Assembly (NCBI RefSeq): GCF_001015195.1 | Contig: NZ_LDES01000004.1 | Coordinates: forward strand, 1-64,000 | Source of the DNA: Sphingomonas sp. Y57 | Lineage (GTDB): Bacteria; Pseudomonadota; Alphaproteobacteria; Sphingomonadales; Sphingomonadaceae | Length of the DNA stretch: 64,000 bases | Direction of reading: 5' to 3' | In this document: one piece after another, positions 15,626 to 24,029 of the stretch | How the letters are laid out: each line of letters starts with the position of its first letter | Numbering within the stretch: position 1 is the first letter of the stretch | The notes under the pieces: generated by a model | Told to the model about the DNA's origin: nothing | Database searches by the model: none | What the model saw: only the letters and a program-made list of their open reading frames with translations | Made by a program: the position numbers and the translations under genes

Positions 15626-16618
15626 GTGCCCATGTCACAGGCCATCGTCCACACAACCCGCTGGCGACTGATCGGCTTCATCCTGTCCGCGATCGGCTCG
15701 ATGCTGTTCGCGATCAAGGGCGTGCTGATCAAGCTTATCTATGTCTATCAGATCGACACCACCGCGCTGCTCGCGGTCCGGATGATGCTTTCGCTGCCGG
15801 TCTTCTTCGGCGTCGGCCTGCTCGAATGGCGCCGCCGGCCGGCGGAGAAGCGGCCCGACGCCCGCAATATAGGGCTCGCCGCGCTGGTCGGCATATTGGG
15901 ATATCATGTCTCGTCCTGGCTTGATTTCGCCGGGCTCCAGTCGGTCGAGGCTCAGGCCGAGCGGCTGATCCTGTTCACCTATCCCTTTCTCGTCATCCTG
16001 TTCGGGCGGCTGATCTTCGGCCACCGGCTGCGCTTCCACGCGCTCGCCGGGGCGGGGCTCAGCTATGCCGGGCTGCTCGTCATGTTCGGATCGGACCCGG
16101 CGCGGCTGACCCGGTCGATGATCGGCGGCGCGGGCATGATCCTCGCCGCCGCCGGCACCTTCGCGCTCTACCAGCTTTTCGCGCGGGAACTGATCCTGCG
16201 CTGCGGCCCGGCGCTGTTCACCGCGATCGCGATGAGCGCGGCGAGCCTCTCGGTGATCGCCCATTTTGCGCTGACCCACGGTGTCACCCTACCCCCGGCG
16301 CCACCCCGCGCCTGGGCGCTGATGATCGGCCTGGCGGTCTTCTCGACGATCGTGCCGACCTTCATGATGTCCGCCGGCACCGCCCGGATCGGCGCACAAG
16401 GTACCGCGATCATCTCGACGATCAGCCCGGTGGTGACAATCGCCCTCGCCATCGTCGTTCTGGGCGAGCCGTTCGGTATCGGCGAGGCGATGGGGACGCT
16501 GCTGGTGATCGGCGGGGTCGGGCTGTTCACATGGATCGAGAGCCGGACGGGCCGGCGGCGGAGCAAATCCGTCATGCCGGCGGAGGCCGGCATCTCCGGA
16601 GAGGGGAGAAGAGGCTGA
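15626..16618 (+). CDS. EamA/DMT-superfamily transporter
   Basis: 330 residues with ten hydrophobic helices in two EamA halves (about 13-145 and 170-310), typical of drug/metabolite exporters such as RhtA/YdcZ-like proteins. The GTG at 15626 was chosen because GGGAGGGG ends 9 nt upstream; an ATG at 15632 is the alternative. The last 15 residues (SVMPAEAGISGEGRRG) are encoded by a dispersed repeat that starts at 16571, so the original stop was probably displaced by insertion of the repeat. The substrate is unknown. Confidence 0.9.
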   Translation: MPMSQAIVHTTRWRLIGFILSAIGSMLFAIKGVLIKLIYVYQIDTTALLAVRMMLSLPVFFGVGLLEWRRRPAEKRPDARNIGLAALVGILGYHVSSWLDFAGLQSVEAQAERLILFTYPFLVILFGRLIFGHRLRFHALAGAGLSYAGLLVMFGSDPARLTRSMIGGAGMILAAAGTFALYQLFARELILRCGPALFTAIAMSAASLSVIAHFALTHGVTLPPAPPRAWALMIGLAVFSTIVPTFMMSAGTARIGAQGTAIISTISPVVTIALAIVVLGEPFGIGEAMGTLLVIGGVGLFTWIESRTGRRRSKSVMPAEAGISGEGRRG

Positions 16619-16658
16619 GGCTGGAGCCGCCCGAGATGCCGGCCTCCGCCGGCATGAC
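16571..16658. repeat. MPAEAGIS-type inverted repeat, copy 2, forming the end of a CDS
   Basis: Ends GTCATGCCGGCGGAGGCC and GGCCTCCGCCGGCATGAC are exact inverted complements, making a long stem with a purine-rich centre. The left half supplies the last 15 codons and the stop (16616-16618) of the EamA gene. The right edge lies 12 bp from the 3' end of the convergent molybdo-enzyme gene. Confidence 0.9.
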
Positions 16659-16670
16659 GGGTGTCAGGTT

Positions 16671-17426
16671 TCAAATCCCCGCATACCAGGCGTAATCATA
16701 GTGGTCCTCCCAATAGCCGCCCTTGCCGCGGCCATGGGCGGAGAGGCTTTCCACCGCCTCGATCCGCTGGACATATTTGGCGTGCTTGTAGCCGAGCTGC
16801 CGCTCGACCCTTAGCCGCAGCGGAGCGCCATTGCCGACCGGCATCGGCTGGCCGTTCAATGCCCAGGCGAGGATCGTCTGCGGGTGAAAGGCGTCGACCA
16901 GGTCGATGCTCTCATAATAGTCGCCTTGCGCGTACCGATCGGCGCAATGGAAGATCAGGTAGCGCGCCGACGTGCGCAGTCCCGCCATGTCGAGCAACAG
17001 TTTGAGCGGCGCGCCGGTCCATTGGCCGATCGCACTCCAGCCCTCGACGCAGTCGTGACGCGTGATCTGGGTACGCTGCGGGAGCGAGCGGATCTGCGCC
17101 ACCGACAGCGACAGCGGCCGCGCGACCAGGCCGTCGACGACGAGCCGCCAGTCGGCGAAGCCGGCGCGCAGATGGGTCTCATAAGCGGCGCCCGCGGGCT
17201 GGCGGGTACCGTTGGAGCGGAACTGCGGTGACAGGTCGGCTGCGCTAAACTCGCGCGCCAGCGCGGTGCGGTCGGTGATCAGCCGCTGCGCCCGCATCGT
17301 CAGCCCCTCGGCGCTCTGCAGAACCGAGCGGACCCGCGGATCGGCGTTGATCCTGTTGCAGCCCGACAGGATCAGCCCGCCCGCCCCAGCTGCCAGCGAC
17401 CCGATCAGCTTGCGGCGCGAGATCAT
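16671..17426 (-). CDS. Molybdopterin-dependent oxidoreductase (sulfite oxidase family, YedY-like)
   Basis: 251 residues. The N-terminus combines a twin-arginine motif (SRRKLIG) with a lipobox-like LSGC, suggesting Tat export and lipid anchoring. The Mo-binding Cys lies in ITRHDCVEGWS, followed by ARYLIFHCAD and the C-terminal RQLGYKHAKYVQRIEAVE, as in the YedY/sulfite-oxidase fold. The start overlaps the stop of the cytochrome b gene by 4 bp (ATGA), so the two are translated together and probably form an electron-transfer pair. The substrate is unknown; the MsrP role in methionine sulfoxide repair is one possibility. Confidence 0.9.
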   Translation of the reverse strand: MISRRKLIGSLAAGAGGLILSGCNRINADPRVRSVLQSAEGLTMRAQRLITDRTALAREFSAADLSPQFRSNGTRQPAGAAYETHLRAGFADWRLVVDGLVARPLSLSVAQIRSLPQRTQITRHDCVEGWSAIGQWTGAPLKLLLDMAGLRTSARYLIFHCADRYAQGDYYESIDLVDAFHPQTILAWALNGQPMPVGNGAPLRLRVERQLGYKHAKYVQRIEAVESLSAHGRGKGGYWEDHYDYAWYAGI

Positions 17427-18265
17427 CGACCCTTCTCCCTGGGCAGGCGATAGGCGCCGGTGATCATCGCGCGAAGCTGATTGAACGGTCCGGAGAGCAT
17501 CACCATCAGCAGGTGAACGAGAATGAACAGCATCATCGCGGCGGCGCAGAGGAAGTGGATGGACCGTGCCGATTGCCGTCCCCCAAACAGGTCGACCAGC
17601 CAGGGCCAAGCGGCGTTGGTACCGGGCGACATGGTCAGCCCGGTCAGGATCAACAGCGGAATCAGCCCCAGTATCACACCGACATAGGCCAGCTTCTGAA
17701 GGATGCCGTACCGCACCGCCGCCGCACCACGCGGGAAACGCAGGCGCAGATGGGCGCGTACGTCACGCCAGAGATGGCTCGGGCGCAACTCCGCAGCGCG
17801 CGGCAGCAGGTCGCGTCGCAGATGCCCGTTGATGAGGCTCGCGACGAGATAGGCCATCGCCGACAGCACCAGCACCCAGGCGAAGAAGAAATGCCAGATG
17901 CGAGCATCGGCCAGACTGTAGCTCGACGGGATCGTCGCCCACCAGGGAAAGGCGCGCCGCTGTTCGATCCCCTGGGGATCCTTCCAGAGGCCAAGCAGGC
18001 CCGTCGTGTCGTGTACGTCGCCGTTGACGATCAGCACGCCCCGCCCGCCCGCCGAGCCGATCTGCAACCAGGCTCGATCGCTGTTGGCGCCATATTGGCC
18101 CCAATAGAGTCGCGGATGCGCATTGAAGATCATCAGCCCGCTCATCAGCATGACGAAAATGGTGAAGGCGTTGGTCCAGTGCCACAGCCGTGTCGGCAGG
18201 CGATGCCGGCGGATCAGATCGCCGCCGCGAGGTGCCTCTTCGCCGTCCATTAGCTCCTCGCTCAT
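17423..18265 (-). CDS. Cytochrome b561/Ni-hydrogenase-type membrane subunit
   Basis: 280 residues. Four to five membrane helices carry candidate heme ligands in RLWHWTNAF, ARIWHFFFAW, RSIHFLCAA and ILVHLLMV, the layout of b-type cytochromes of the hydrogenase/formate dehydrogenase gamma class. A periplasmic loop lies between helices 1 and 2. It precedes and overlaps the molybdo-enzyme gene, so it likely anchors it and passes electrons between the quinone pool and the Mo site. It is larger than MsrQ and of a different type, so the pair is not the standard MsrPQ. Confidence 0.9.
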   Translation of the reverse strand: MSEELMDGEEAPRGGDLIRRHRLPTRLWHWTNAFTIFVMLMSGLMIFNAHPRLYWGQYGANSDRAWLQIGSAGGRGVLIVNGDVHDTTGLLGLWKDPQGIEQRRAFPWWATIPSSYSLADARIWHFFFAWVLVLSAMAYLVASLINGHLRRDLLPRAAELRPSHLWRDVRAHLRLRFPRGAAAVRYGILQKLAYVGVILGLIPLLILTGLTMSPGTNAAWPWLVDLFGGRQSARSIHFLCAAAMMLFILVHLLMVMLSGPFNQLRAMITGAYRLPREKGR

Positions 18266-18396
18266 GCTGCGCAGTCTAGCATGGCTGGAACGAAGAACGG
18301 TAACCCTGCGTCAACGAGGCCCCTTAGGGAATCATTAGGGATGATCGGCGATGATGCCGATCGCCTATCGGCAGGAAGCAGGGGAATCGGAACACG

Positions 18397-18717
18397 ATGG
18401 CGGTTGCCAGTGAACAGGAGGAGAGCGACGCGCGCCGCCACGGGCGGCATCGCATCATGCTCGCCGCGACGCTCTATTCGGTCCATGGCGAATGCAACGG
18501 CGTACTGCTCGATCTGTCGCGGGGCGGCGCGATGGTCAGCGCCTCGCCGCCTCTCCCGGTGGGCTGCCGGCTTTTGCTGGAACGGCAGAATTTCGAGGTT
18601 CCCGGTGTCGTTCGCTGGGTCGAGGGCAACCGCTTCGGCATCCAGTTCGAAGAGCCCCTGCCCGAAGCCGTGATCATGGGCCTGGTTTCGCGCAGCATCC
18701 ATCAGAACGATCGCTGA
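18397..18717 (+). CDS. PilZ-domain protein
   Basis: 106 residues, essentially a single PilZ domain. The Arg-rich start (ESDARRHGRHRIML) provides the RxxxR c-di-GMP contact, and LLDLSRGGAMVSA supplies the D-x-S-x-x-G motif, followed by a beta barrel ending FGIQFEEPL. It is a likely c-di-GMP receptor acting on an unknown partner. It stands alone between the cytochrome b and hrcA genes. Confidence 0.9.
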   Translation: MAVASEQEESDARRHGRHRIMLAATLYSVHGECNGVLLDLSRGGAMVSASPPLPVGCRLLLERQNFEVPGVVRWVEGNRFGIQFEEPLPEAVIMGLVSRSIHQNDR

Positions 18718-18738
18718 TCGCGGCGTCCTTCCGCCACC

Positions 18739-19788
18739 TCACGCCATCATCCTGGTCAGCGCCTGTGCGGTGAAATCGACCATCGGCACGATCCGCGCAT
18801 AGTTGAGGCGGGTGGGCCCGATCACCCCGACCACGCCGACCACGCGCCCGTCACCGCCGCGATAGGGCGCCGCGATCACCGACGATCCCGACAGCGCGAA
18901 CAGCTTGTTCTCCGATCCGATGAAGATCTTCATCCCCTGCCCGCTGCGCGCGCTGTCGAGCAGGCGGGCGATCTCCTCCTTGCCCTCGATCTCGTCGAGG
19001 AGCTGGCGTACCCGTTCCAGATCGGCCGCCGCCGACGGGTCGATCAGATTGGCCTGACCGCGCACGATAAGCACCGGCCGGGCACTGCCGTCTTCCGACC
19101 AGACGGCAAGGCCCTGCTGGACCAGCGATGCCGCCGCCGCGTCGAGCGCCGCCCGTTCGCGGCCCAGCTCCGCCTCGATCCGCGCCCGCGCCTCGGCGAG
19201 CGTCAGGCCGCCGAGGCGCTCACTGATGAAGTTGCCGGCCTCGACCAGGGCCGACGACGGCAGACCGGGCGGCAGGTCTACGACCCGATTCTCGACACTC
19301 CCGTCGTGCCCCACCAGTACCGCCACCGCCTGCTGGTGCGAAAGCGGCACGAAGCTGAACTGGCGCAGCACCATCTCGTGCCGGGGGACAAGGACGATGC
19401 CGGCGCAGGCCGACAAACCCGACAGCACCGCGCTGGTCTGGGCGAGCGCCTCCTCGACCGGGCCGCCGCGGGCGGCGCGCGCCTCGATCGCGGCGCGCTC
19501 CTCGATCGATGGCTCGGCGGTCTGCATCATGCCGTCGACGAACAGCCGTAGCCCCGACTGGGTAGGCATTCGTCCTGCGGATGTATGGGGTGCCTCGAGC
19601 AGCCCCAGCTCCTCTAGGTCCTGCATGACGTTGCGGATCGAGGCCGGCGACAGGTTCAGCCCCGCGAGCTTGGATATGGTCCGCGATCCGACCGGCTGGC
19701 CAGACCCGAGATAGCTTTCGACGACGACGCGAAACACCTCACGGGCTCGGCTCGACATTTCGGACATGGGCTGGCTGTTCACGCCCAT
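18739..19788 (-). CDS. hrcA: Heat-inducible transcription repressor HrcA
   Basis: About 349 residues. An N-terminal winged helix contains SRAREVFRVVVESYLGSGQPVGSRTISK and SPASIRNVMQDLEELGLLEAPHTSAGRMPT, the HrcA signature. The remainder is the GAF-like dimerisation domain, ending VIGPTRLNYARIVPMVDFTAQALT. HrcA represses groESL/dnaK-type operons through CIRCE. The start is uncertain: ATG 19788 or 19767, or TTG 19818, which has GGAAG upstream. It is divergent from rph. No CIRCE element was recognised in the 90-bp gap. Confidence 0.94.
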   Translation of the reverse strand: MGVNSQPMSEMSSRAREVFRVVVESYLGSGQPVGSRTISKLAGLNLSPASIRNVMQDLEELGLLEAPHTSAGRMPTQSGLRLFVDGMMQTAEPSIEERAAIEARAARGGPVEEALAQTSAVLSGLSACAGIVLVPRHEMVLRQFSFVPLSHQQAVAVLVGHDGSVENRVVDLPPGLPSSALVEAGNFISERLGGLTLAEARARIEAELGRERAALDAAAASLVQQGLAVWSEDGSARPVLIVRGQANLIDPSAAADLERVRQLLDEIEGKEEIARLLDSARSGQGMKIFIGSENKLFALSGSSVIAAPYRGGDGRVVGVVGVIGPTRLNYARIVPMVDFTAQALTRMMA

Positions 19789-19880
19789 AGAGATAGTGAA
19801 GCCGACCGCCCCGCTCAACAGGCTTCCAACTTCCTGCGCTCGCGCCTAAGAGCGCCGCACATAGCAAAGAAGGAATGTCC

Positions 19881-20597
19881 ATGCGCCCATCCGGCCGCGC
19901 CCCCGATCAGATGCGGGCGATCAGCATCGAAACCGGTTTTACCGTCCATGCCGAAGGCTCCGTGCTGATCAGCTTCGGCGACACCCGCGTCCTCGTCACC
20001 GCGTCTGTGGAGGAGAAGGTTCCCCCCTTCCTGCGCGGCAAGGGTCAGGGTTGGGTTACGGCCGAATATGGCATGCTGCCCCGCGCGACCCACACGCGCG
20101 GCAGCCGCGAGGCAGCCAAGGGCAAGCAGTCGGGCCGCACCCAGGAAATCCAGCGCCTGATCGGCCGATCGCTGCGCGCGGTGGTTGATATGACGAAGCT
20201 CGGCGAGCGACAGATCGTGATCGACTGCGACGTGCTCCAGGCCGATGGCGGTACGCGCACCGCCTCGATTTCGGGTGGCTGGGTGGCGTTGCGCCTGGCC
20301 GTCGACAAGCTGCTCGCCTCGGGTGCGATTGCCGAGGACCCGATCACCGCCCAGGTCGCGGCGGTATCGTGCGGCATCCATGAGGGAACCCCTGTGCTCG
20401 ACCTCGATTATATCGAGGATTCGAACGCCCATGCCGACGCCAACTTCGTGCTGCTCGACAATGGCAACATCGCCGAGGCACAAGCGACGGCGGAAGGAGC
20501 AACCTATGACGAGGAAGCCTTGCTGAGACTGCTCCGCCTCGCCCGCATCGGCTGCGGCGAAATCTTCGCCACGCAGCGCAAGGCGACCGGCCGGTGA
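19881..20597 (+). CDS. rph: Ribonuclease PH
   Basis: 238 residues, the family length. Phosphorolytic 3'-5' exoribonuclease that trims tRNA 3' ends. Core motifs are [12 protein letters not shown] at the start, [47 protein letters not shown], and [23 protein letters not shown] lies about 6 nt before the ATG at 19881; an upstream ATG at 19875 directly abuts that motif. It overlaps rdgB by 4 bp (GTGA). Confidence 0.96.
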   Translation: MRPSGRAPDQMRAISIETGFTVHAEGSVLISFGDTRVLVTASVEEKVPPFLRGKGQGWVTAEYGMLPRATHTRGSREAAKGKQSGRTQEIQRLIGRSLRAVVDMTKLGERQIVIDCDVLQADGGTRTASISGGWVALRLAVDKLLASGAIAEDPITAQVAAVSCGIHEGTPVLDLDYIEDSNAHADANFVLLDNGNIAEAQATAEGATYDEEALLRLLRLARIGCGEIFATQRKATGR

Positions 20598-21223
20598 CCG
20601 AGGACGGTCTCCTCCACCGCAAGCTCGCCCCCGGCAAGCTGGTCATCGCCAGCCACAACAAGGGCAAGCTGCGCGAGATCGCCGAGCTGCTCGCTCCCCA
20701 TGGGATCGAGACGGTGTCGGCCGGGGCGCTCGGCGTTCCCGAACCGGAGGAGACCGGCACCAGCTTCGTCGCCAATGCCGAGCTCAAGGCGCGTTTCTCC
20801 GCCGACTTGACGGGCTTGCCTGCCCTTGCGGACGACAGCGGCCTGTGCGTCGAAGCGCTGGGAGGCGAGCCGGGAATCTTCTCGGCACGCTGGGCCGAAC
20901 TCGACGACGGCAGCCGCGATTTTGGGGAAGGAATGCGCCGTGTCCATGACCGGATGCTGGAGGCGGGCGACGAAGCCGGACATGACGCGCATTTCATCTG
21001 CGCGCTGTCGCTCGCCTGGCCGGACGGCCATGTCGAGACCTTCGAAGGCCGCGTAGACGGACTGATCGTCTGGCCGCCGCGTGGCGAGAAGGGATTCGGC
21101 TACGACCCGATCTTCCAGCCGCTGGGCCACGAGATCAGCTTCGGCGAGATGGAGCCCGAGGCCAAGCACGCGATGAGCCATCGTGCCGACGCCTTTGCCA
21201 AGCTCGTCGCGGCGGTGTTCTGA
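20594..21223 (+). CDS. rdgB: Non-canonical purine NTP pyrophosphatase (RdgB/HAM1)
   Basis: 209 residues. Hydrolyses dITP/XTP to monophosphates, keeping deaminated purines out of DNA. Motifs seen are [13 protein letters not shown] (substrate loop), [23 protein letters not shown] (catalytic Asp), [10 protein letters not shown]-like [12 protein letters not shown], and AMSHRADA at the end. The GTG start lies in the rph stop (GTGA overlap), so translation is coupled. rph-rdgB-hemW is a conserved alphaproteobacterial order. Confidence 0.96.
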   Translation: MTEDGLLHRKLAPGKLVIASHNKGKLREIAELLAPHGIETVSAGALGVPEPEETGTSFVANAELKARFSADLTGLPALADDSGLCVEALGGEPGIFSARWAELDDGSRDFGEGMRRVHDRMLEAGDEAGHDAHFICALSLAWPDGHVETFEGRVDGLIVWPPRGEKGFGYDPIFQPLGHEISFGEMEPEAKHAMSHRADAFAKLVAAVF

Positions 21224-21312
21224 TCAGCAGTTTCCGGTCCCATTCAAGGAGCGGCCTAGCGGTGAATAGCGGAGACAAGGGTCTCGACGCCCCTTGGCGG
21301 AGCCTTTGAACA

Positions 21313-22512
21313 ATGGTTGACGCGCGCCATCCTCATGCCCCCGCCCCGGCTCCCTCCCCTGAAGGGAGGGAAAGCGAAGCGATCGCTCTCTACATCCACT
21401 GGCCCTTCTGCGTATCGAAGTGCCCCTATTGTGACTTCAACAGCCATGTCCGCGAGAGCGTGGATCAGCAGGCCTGGCGCGACGCACTGCTCCGCGATCT
21501 GGCGCACGAGGCGGCCGAGCTACCCGACCGCCAGCTCGGCTCGATCTTCTTCGGCGGCGGCACGCCCTCGCTGATGCCGCCGGCGACGGTCGCGGCGCTG
21601 ATCGACGCCGCCGTCCATCACTGGCCTGCCGCCGACGACATCGAGATCACGTTGGAGGCCAACCCCTCCTCGGTCGAAGCCGCGCGCTTCGCAGACCTGG
21701 CCCAGGCCGGGATCAACCGCGTCTCGCTGGGCCTCCAGGCGCTCGACGATCGGGTACTCGGCTGGCTCGGTCGCGCGCATGGCGTTGCCGAGGGACTCGC
21801 CGCGCTCGACACCGCGCAAGCCCATTTCGGGCGGGTAAGCTTCGACCTGATCTATGCACGGCCGGGACAGACTCCCGAGGCGTGGGCCACCGAACTCGGC
21901 CGGGCTTTGTCATTCGGTACCGAGCATCTCTCTCTCTACCAGCTCACCATTGAGCCCGGCACGCAGTTCGCCACCCGCGTGGCGAAGGGCGAGTTCGAGC
22001 CGCTCGATCCCGATGCCGGGGCCGAACTGTTCGAACAGACGCGCGCCGCCACCGCCGCATCGGGGCTGGCCGCCTATGAAGTGTCGAACCATGCGCGGCC
22101 CGGCGCGGAAAGCCGCCATAACCTGACCTACTGGCGCTACGGCAACTATGCCGGAATCGGCCCCGGCGCCCATGGTCGCCGCGACGGCCGGGCCACCGTG
22201 CGCCGCCGCAAGCCGGAGAATTGGCTCACTCGGGTTCAGGCCAGCGGCCATGGGATCGAGCGTGAAGACGACTTGCCGCCCCGGGCACGGGCACAGGAGG
22301 CCCTTCTGATGGGGCTACGGCTGACGGAAGGAGTCGACCTCAGCCGGATTGCGGCGATAAGCGGCCTGGCGATCGACCAGCTCGTGGATCTCGCGGCCGC
22401 CGACCGACTGGCGTTGCAGGGGTTGCTCATCCGCGACGGCAACCGGCTGACCGTGAGCGATGCCGGCATGCTGCTGCTGGATGCTATCCTCGCCGAAATC
22501 GTGGCAGCTTAA
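21313..22512 (+). CDS. hemW: Radical SAM family heme chaperone HemW
   Basis: 399 residues. The radical SAM cluster motif CVSKCPYCDF (CxxxCxxC) near residue 33 and FFGGGTPSL mark HemW, a heme-binding protein related to coproporphyrinogen dehydrogenase. It also has YEVSNHARPG and NLTYWRYGNYAGIGPGAHGR, HemW-specific blocks. It lacks the extra N-terminal residues of true HemN, so a heme-chaperone role is more likely than porphyrin synthesis. A CCCTCCC/GGGAGGG palindrome encodes part of the first 20 residues, which are not conserved. Confidence 0.94.
   Translation: MVDARHPHAPAPAPSPEGRESEAIALYIHWPFCVSKCPYCDFNSHVRESVDQQAWRDALLRDLAHEAAELPDRQLGSIFFGGGTPSLMPPATVAALIDAAVHHWPAADDIEITLEANPSSVEAARFADLAQAGINRVSLGLQALDDRVLGWLGRAHGVAEGLAALDTAQAHFGRVSFDLIYARPGQTPEAWATELGRALSFGTEHLSLYQLTIEPGTQFATRVAKGEFEPLDPDAGAELFEQTRAATAASGLAAYEVSNHARPGAESRHNLTYWRYGNYAGIGPGAHGRRDGRATVRRRKPENWLTRVQASGHGIEREDDLPPRARAQEALLMGLRLTEGVDLSRIAAISGLAIDQLVDLAAADRLALQGLLIRDGNRLTVSDAGMLLLDAILAEIVAA
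21352..21370. repeat. CCCTCCC/GGGAGGG palindrome, copy 2, inside hemW
   Basis: Perfect 7-bp arms around CTGAA, within codons about 14-20 of hemW. It shares the core of the palindromes at 15594-15616 and 54569-54588. Confidence 0.55.
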
Positions 22513-22540
22513 CTTACCCATTCCGGAAAATGCAACACGC

Positions 22541-22563
22541 ACGATTGCACTTAATGCAATCGT
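22541..22563. promoter_or_regulatory. 9-bp palindrome downstream of hemW
   Basis: ACGATTGCA and TGCAATCGT are perfect inverted repeats with a 5-bp AT-rich centre CTTAA, 28 bp after hemW and 100 bp before a small membrane ORF. A second inverted repeat, ATCGCA/TGCGAT, lies at 22617-22638. They could be operator sites or a hairpin; no T-run follows. Confidence 0.4.
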
Positions 22564-22663
22564 AGGGCCGGCTTTGGAAATTGCGATTTCGGTTCGTCGC
22601 ACCTATATCTCGCTGCATCGCACAATCGCAGATGCGATATAAAGCAAAGCAGGAAGACATCAC

Positions 22664-22747
22664 ATGCGGTACTTTGAGAGTGCGGCGTCGGCGTTCATCG
22701 CGATCGCGGCTCAGGCGCTGGCCATCGGGGTCGTGGTCGCCCTTTGA
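22664..22747 (+). CDS. 27-residue small membrane protein (predicted)
   Basis: Short ORF MRYFESAASAFIAIAAQALA followed by IGVVVAL: an Arg-bearing start and one continuous hydrophobic helix. AGGAAG lies 8-9 nt before the ATG, a good ribosome site, in an otherwise gene-free 320-bp gap between hemW and the convergent lipoprotein gene. The upstream palindromes (22541-22563, 22617-22638) could be its control region. It could be a membrane microprotein or signal-peptide-like fragment; homologues are not known to me. Confidence 0.45.
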   Translation: MRYFESAASAFIAIAAQALAIGVVVAL

Positions 22748-22835
22748 CCCCCTTCGAGGCGGTGCCCACCTTGCCGGGTGTCGGCACCGCTTCGCATTCC
22801 TCAGATTATATCCCCTTCGCAGTCGCAGCACATCA

Positions 22836-24017
22836 CTACTTGAAGCTGGTCGGGGCCGGCGAAACGGTCTTGACGCCGCTCGGCGTGGCCTCGCCCACCT
22901 CCAATGCGCGTTGCGCCACGCCGCTCGGGCCGAAGCGGAACGCCCCATCGACACCGACAAACCCATCCTCGTCACGCAACTTGTCGGCTGGAAAGCGCTC
23001 GCCGACCTTCCAGTCGCGCGCGATCTTCACCACCAGCAGCATCGAATCATAACCGAGACTGGCGAGCCGGAACGGCGCCTTGCCGAATTGCCGGCGATAG
23101 GATGCCGCGAGCTGGCGGTAGCGACTGTCTGAAACGCTGGCATACCAGGCGCCATTGAGCGCCGGCGCGGTCAACGCGGAGGGCTCGGCGGCCCAAAGCT
23201 CGGTGCCCAGCACGCGGGCCTGCTGGCTGGATATCTTGCGGATCAGCGGTACCGCGCTGGTAGCGAGCCGGGCATTATCGGCAATCAGAACGCCCTCATA
23301 GGCCTGGCCACGGCCGAGCTCGGCTATGGCTTTCTGGAGAGACTTGCTGTTGCGCTCGTAGCTCTTCATCGCGACGAGGTTGGCGTCGGCACCCTCAACC
23401 GAGCGGATCACCGCGGTCGACGCGTTACGGCCATAGACGCCGACCGGCACCAACGCCGCGAAGCGCTTGATGCCCTTGCTCCTCGCGAAGTGGACCACCC
23501 GGTCGATCGATTGGGAGGGCGAAAAGCCCATCACGAACACGCCATTGCCCGCCGCCGCCGCGTCATTCGAGTAGGACACGACGGGAATGCCCGCCTTGCG
23601 TGCGGCGGGTGCCACCGCGGCGGCATCCTCGGATAGCAGGGGCCCCAGGAACAGGCGGTTGCCGTCCGCAACCGCGCGGCTGGCCGCGCCGGCCGCCCCG
23701 GCGGCGGTGTCATAGGTGGTCATCCGGACCGATTTGTTGCCGGTGTCGATCAGCGCCATCGCTGCGGCGTTGGCGATCGACTGGCCGACCGCGGCGTTGG
23801 GCCCGGACAACGGCACCAGCAGCGCGACGCGATGCCGCGACTTGTCGCCCGGCAGACCGTCCTGGACCGGGGCTTCTGCCGGCGGCGGGGGCGTCGCGGG
23901 TTTCGGGTGCCCCTTCGGCACCATGCCTGCGCAGCTGGCCAGCAGGGCCGTGAAGCCGAGCAATGACCAGCGGAGCATCGAAGGAAGCGGTTGCCTGTAC
24001 GTGGGGGCCTCTGCCAT
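22836..24017 (-). CDS. Penicillin-binding protein activator-like lipoprotein (LpoA/LppC family)
   Basis: 393 residues. Lipoprotein signal MLRWSLLGFTALLASC, a Pro-rich linker, then a type I periplasmic-binding (Leu/Ile/Val-binding-like) fold: RVALLVPLSGPNAAVGQSIANAAAMAL, FLGPLLSEDAAAVAPAARKAGIPVVSYSND, and GYDSMLLVVKIARDW. Such proteins in alphaproteobacteria resemble the N-terminal half of LpoA, an outer-membrane activator of PBP1A. The ATG at 24017 has AAGG 8 nt upstream; the ATG at 23978 is an alternative that begins directly with the signal helix. It is divergent from rsmI with only 12 bp between starts. Confidence 0.88.
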   Translation of the reverse strand: MAEAPTYRQPLPSMLRWSLLGFTALLASCAGMVPKGHPKPATPPPPAEAPVQDGLPGDKSRHRVALLVPLSGPNAAVGQSIANAAAMALIDTGNKSVRMTTYDTAAGAAGAASRAVADGNRLFLGPLLSEDAAAVAPAARKAGIPVVSYSNDAAAAGNGVFVMGFSPSQSIDRVVHFARSKGIKRFAALVPVGVYGRNASTAVIRSVEGADANLVAMKSYERNSKSLQKAIAELGRGQAYEGVLIADNARLATSAVPLIRKISSQQARVLGTELWAAEPSALTAPALNGAWYASVSDSRYRQLAASYRRQFGKAPFRLASLGYDSMLLVVKIARDWKVGERFPADKLRDEDGFVGVDGAFRFGPSGVAQRALEVGEATPSGVKTVSPAPTSFK

Positions 24018-24029
24018 CTGTTCTGCCTT

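Noticed and set aside
13983-15656. 557-codon open frame opposite leuA
   Set aside because: Low-complexity antisense frame; leuA on the plus strand has all catalytic motifs.
13735-16658. CRISPR array from the repeated palindromes
   Set aside because: Copies are far apart, have no regular spacers, and no cas genes are present.
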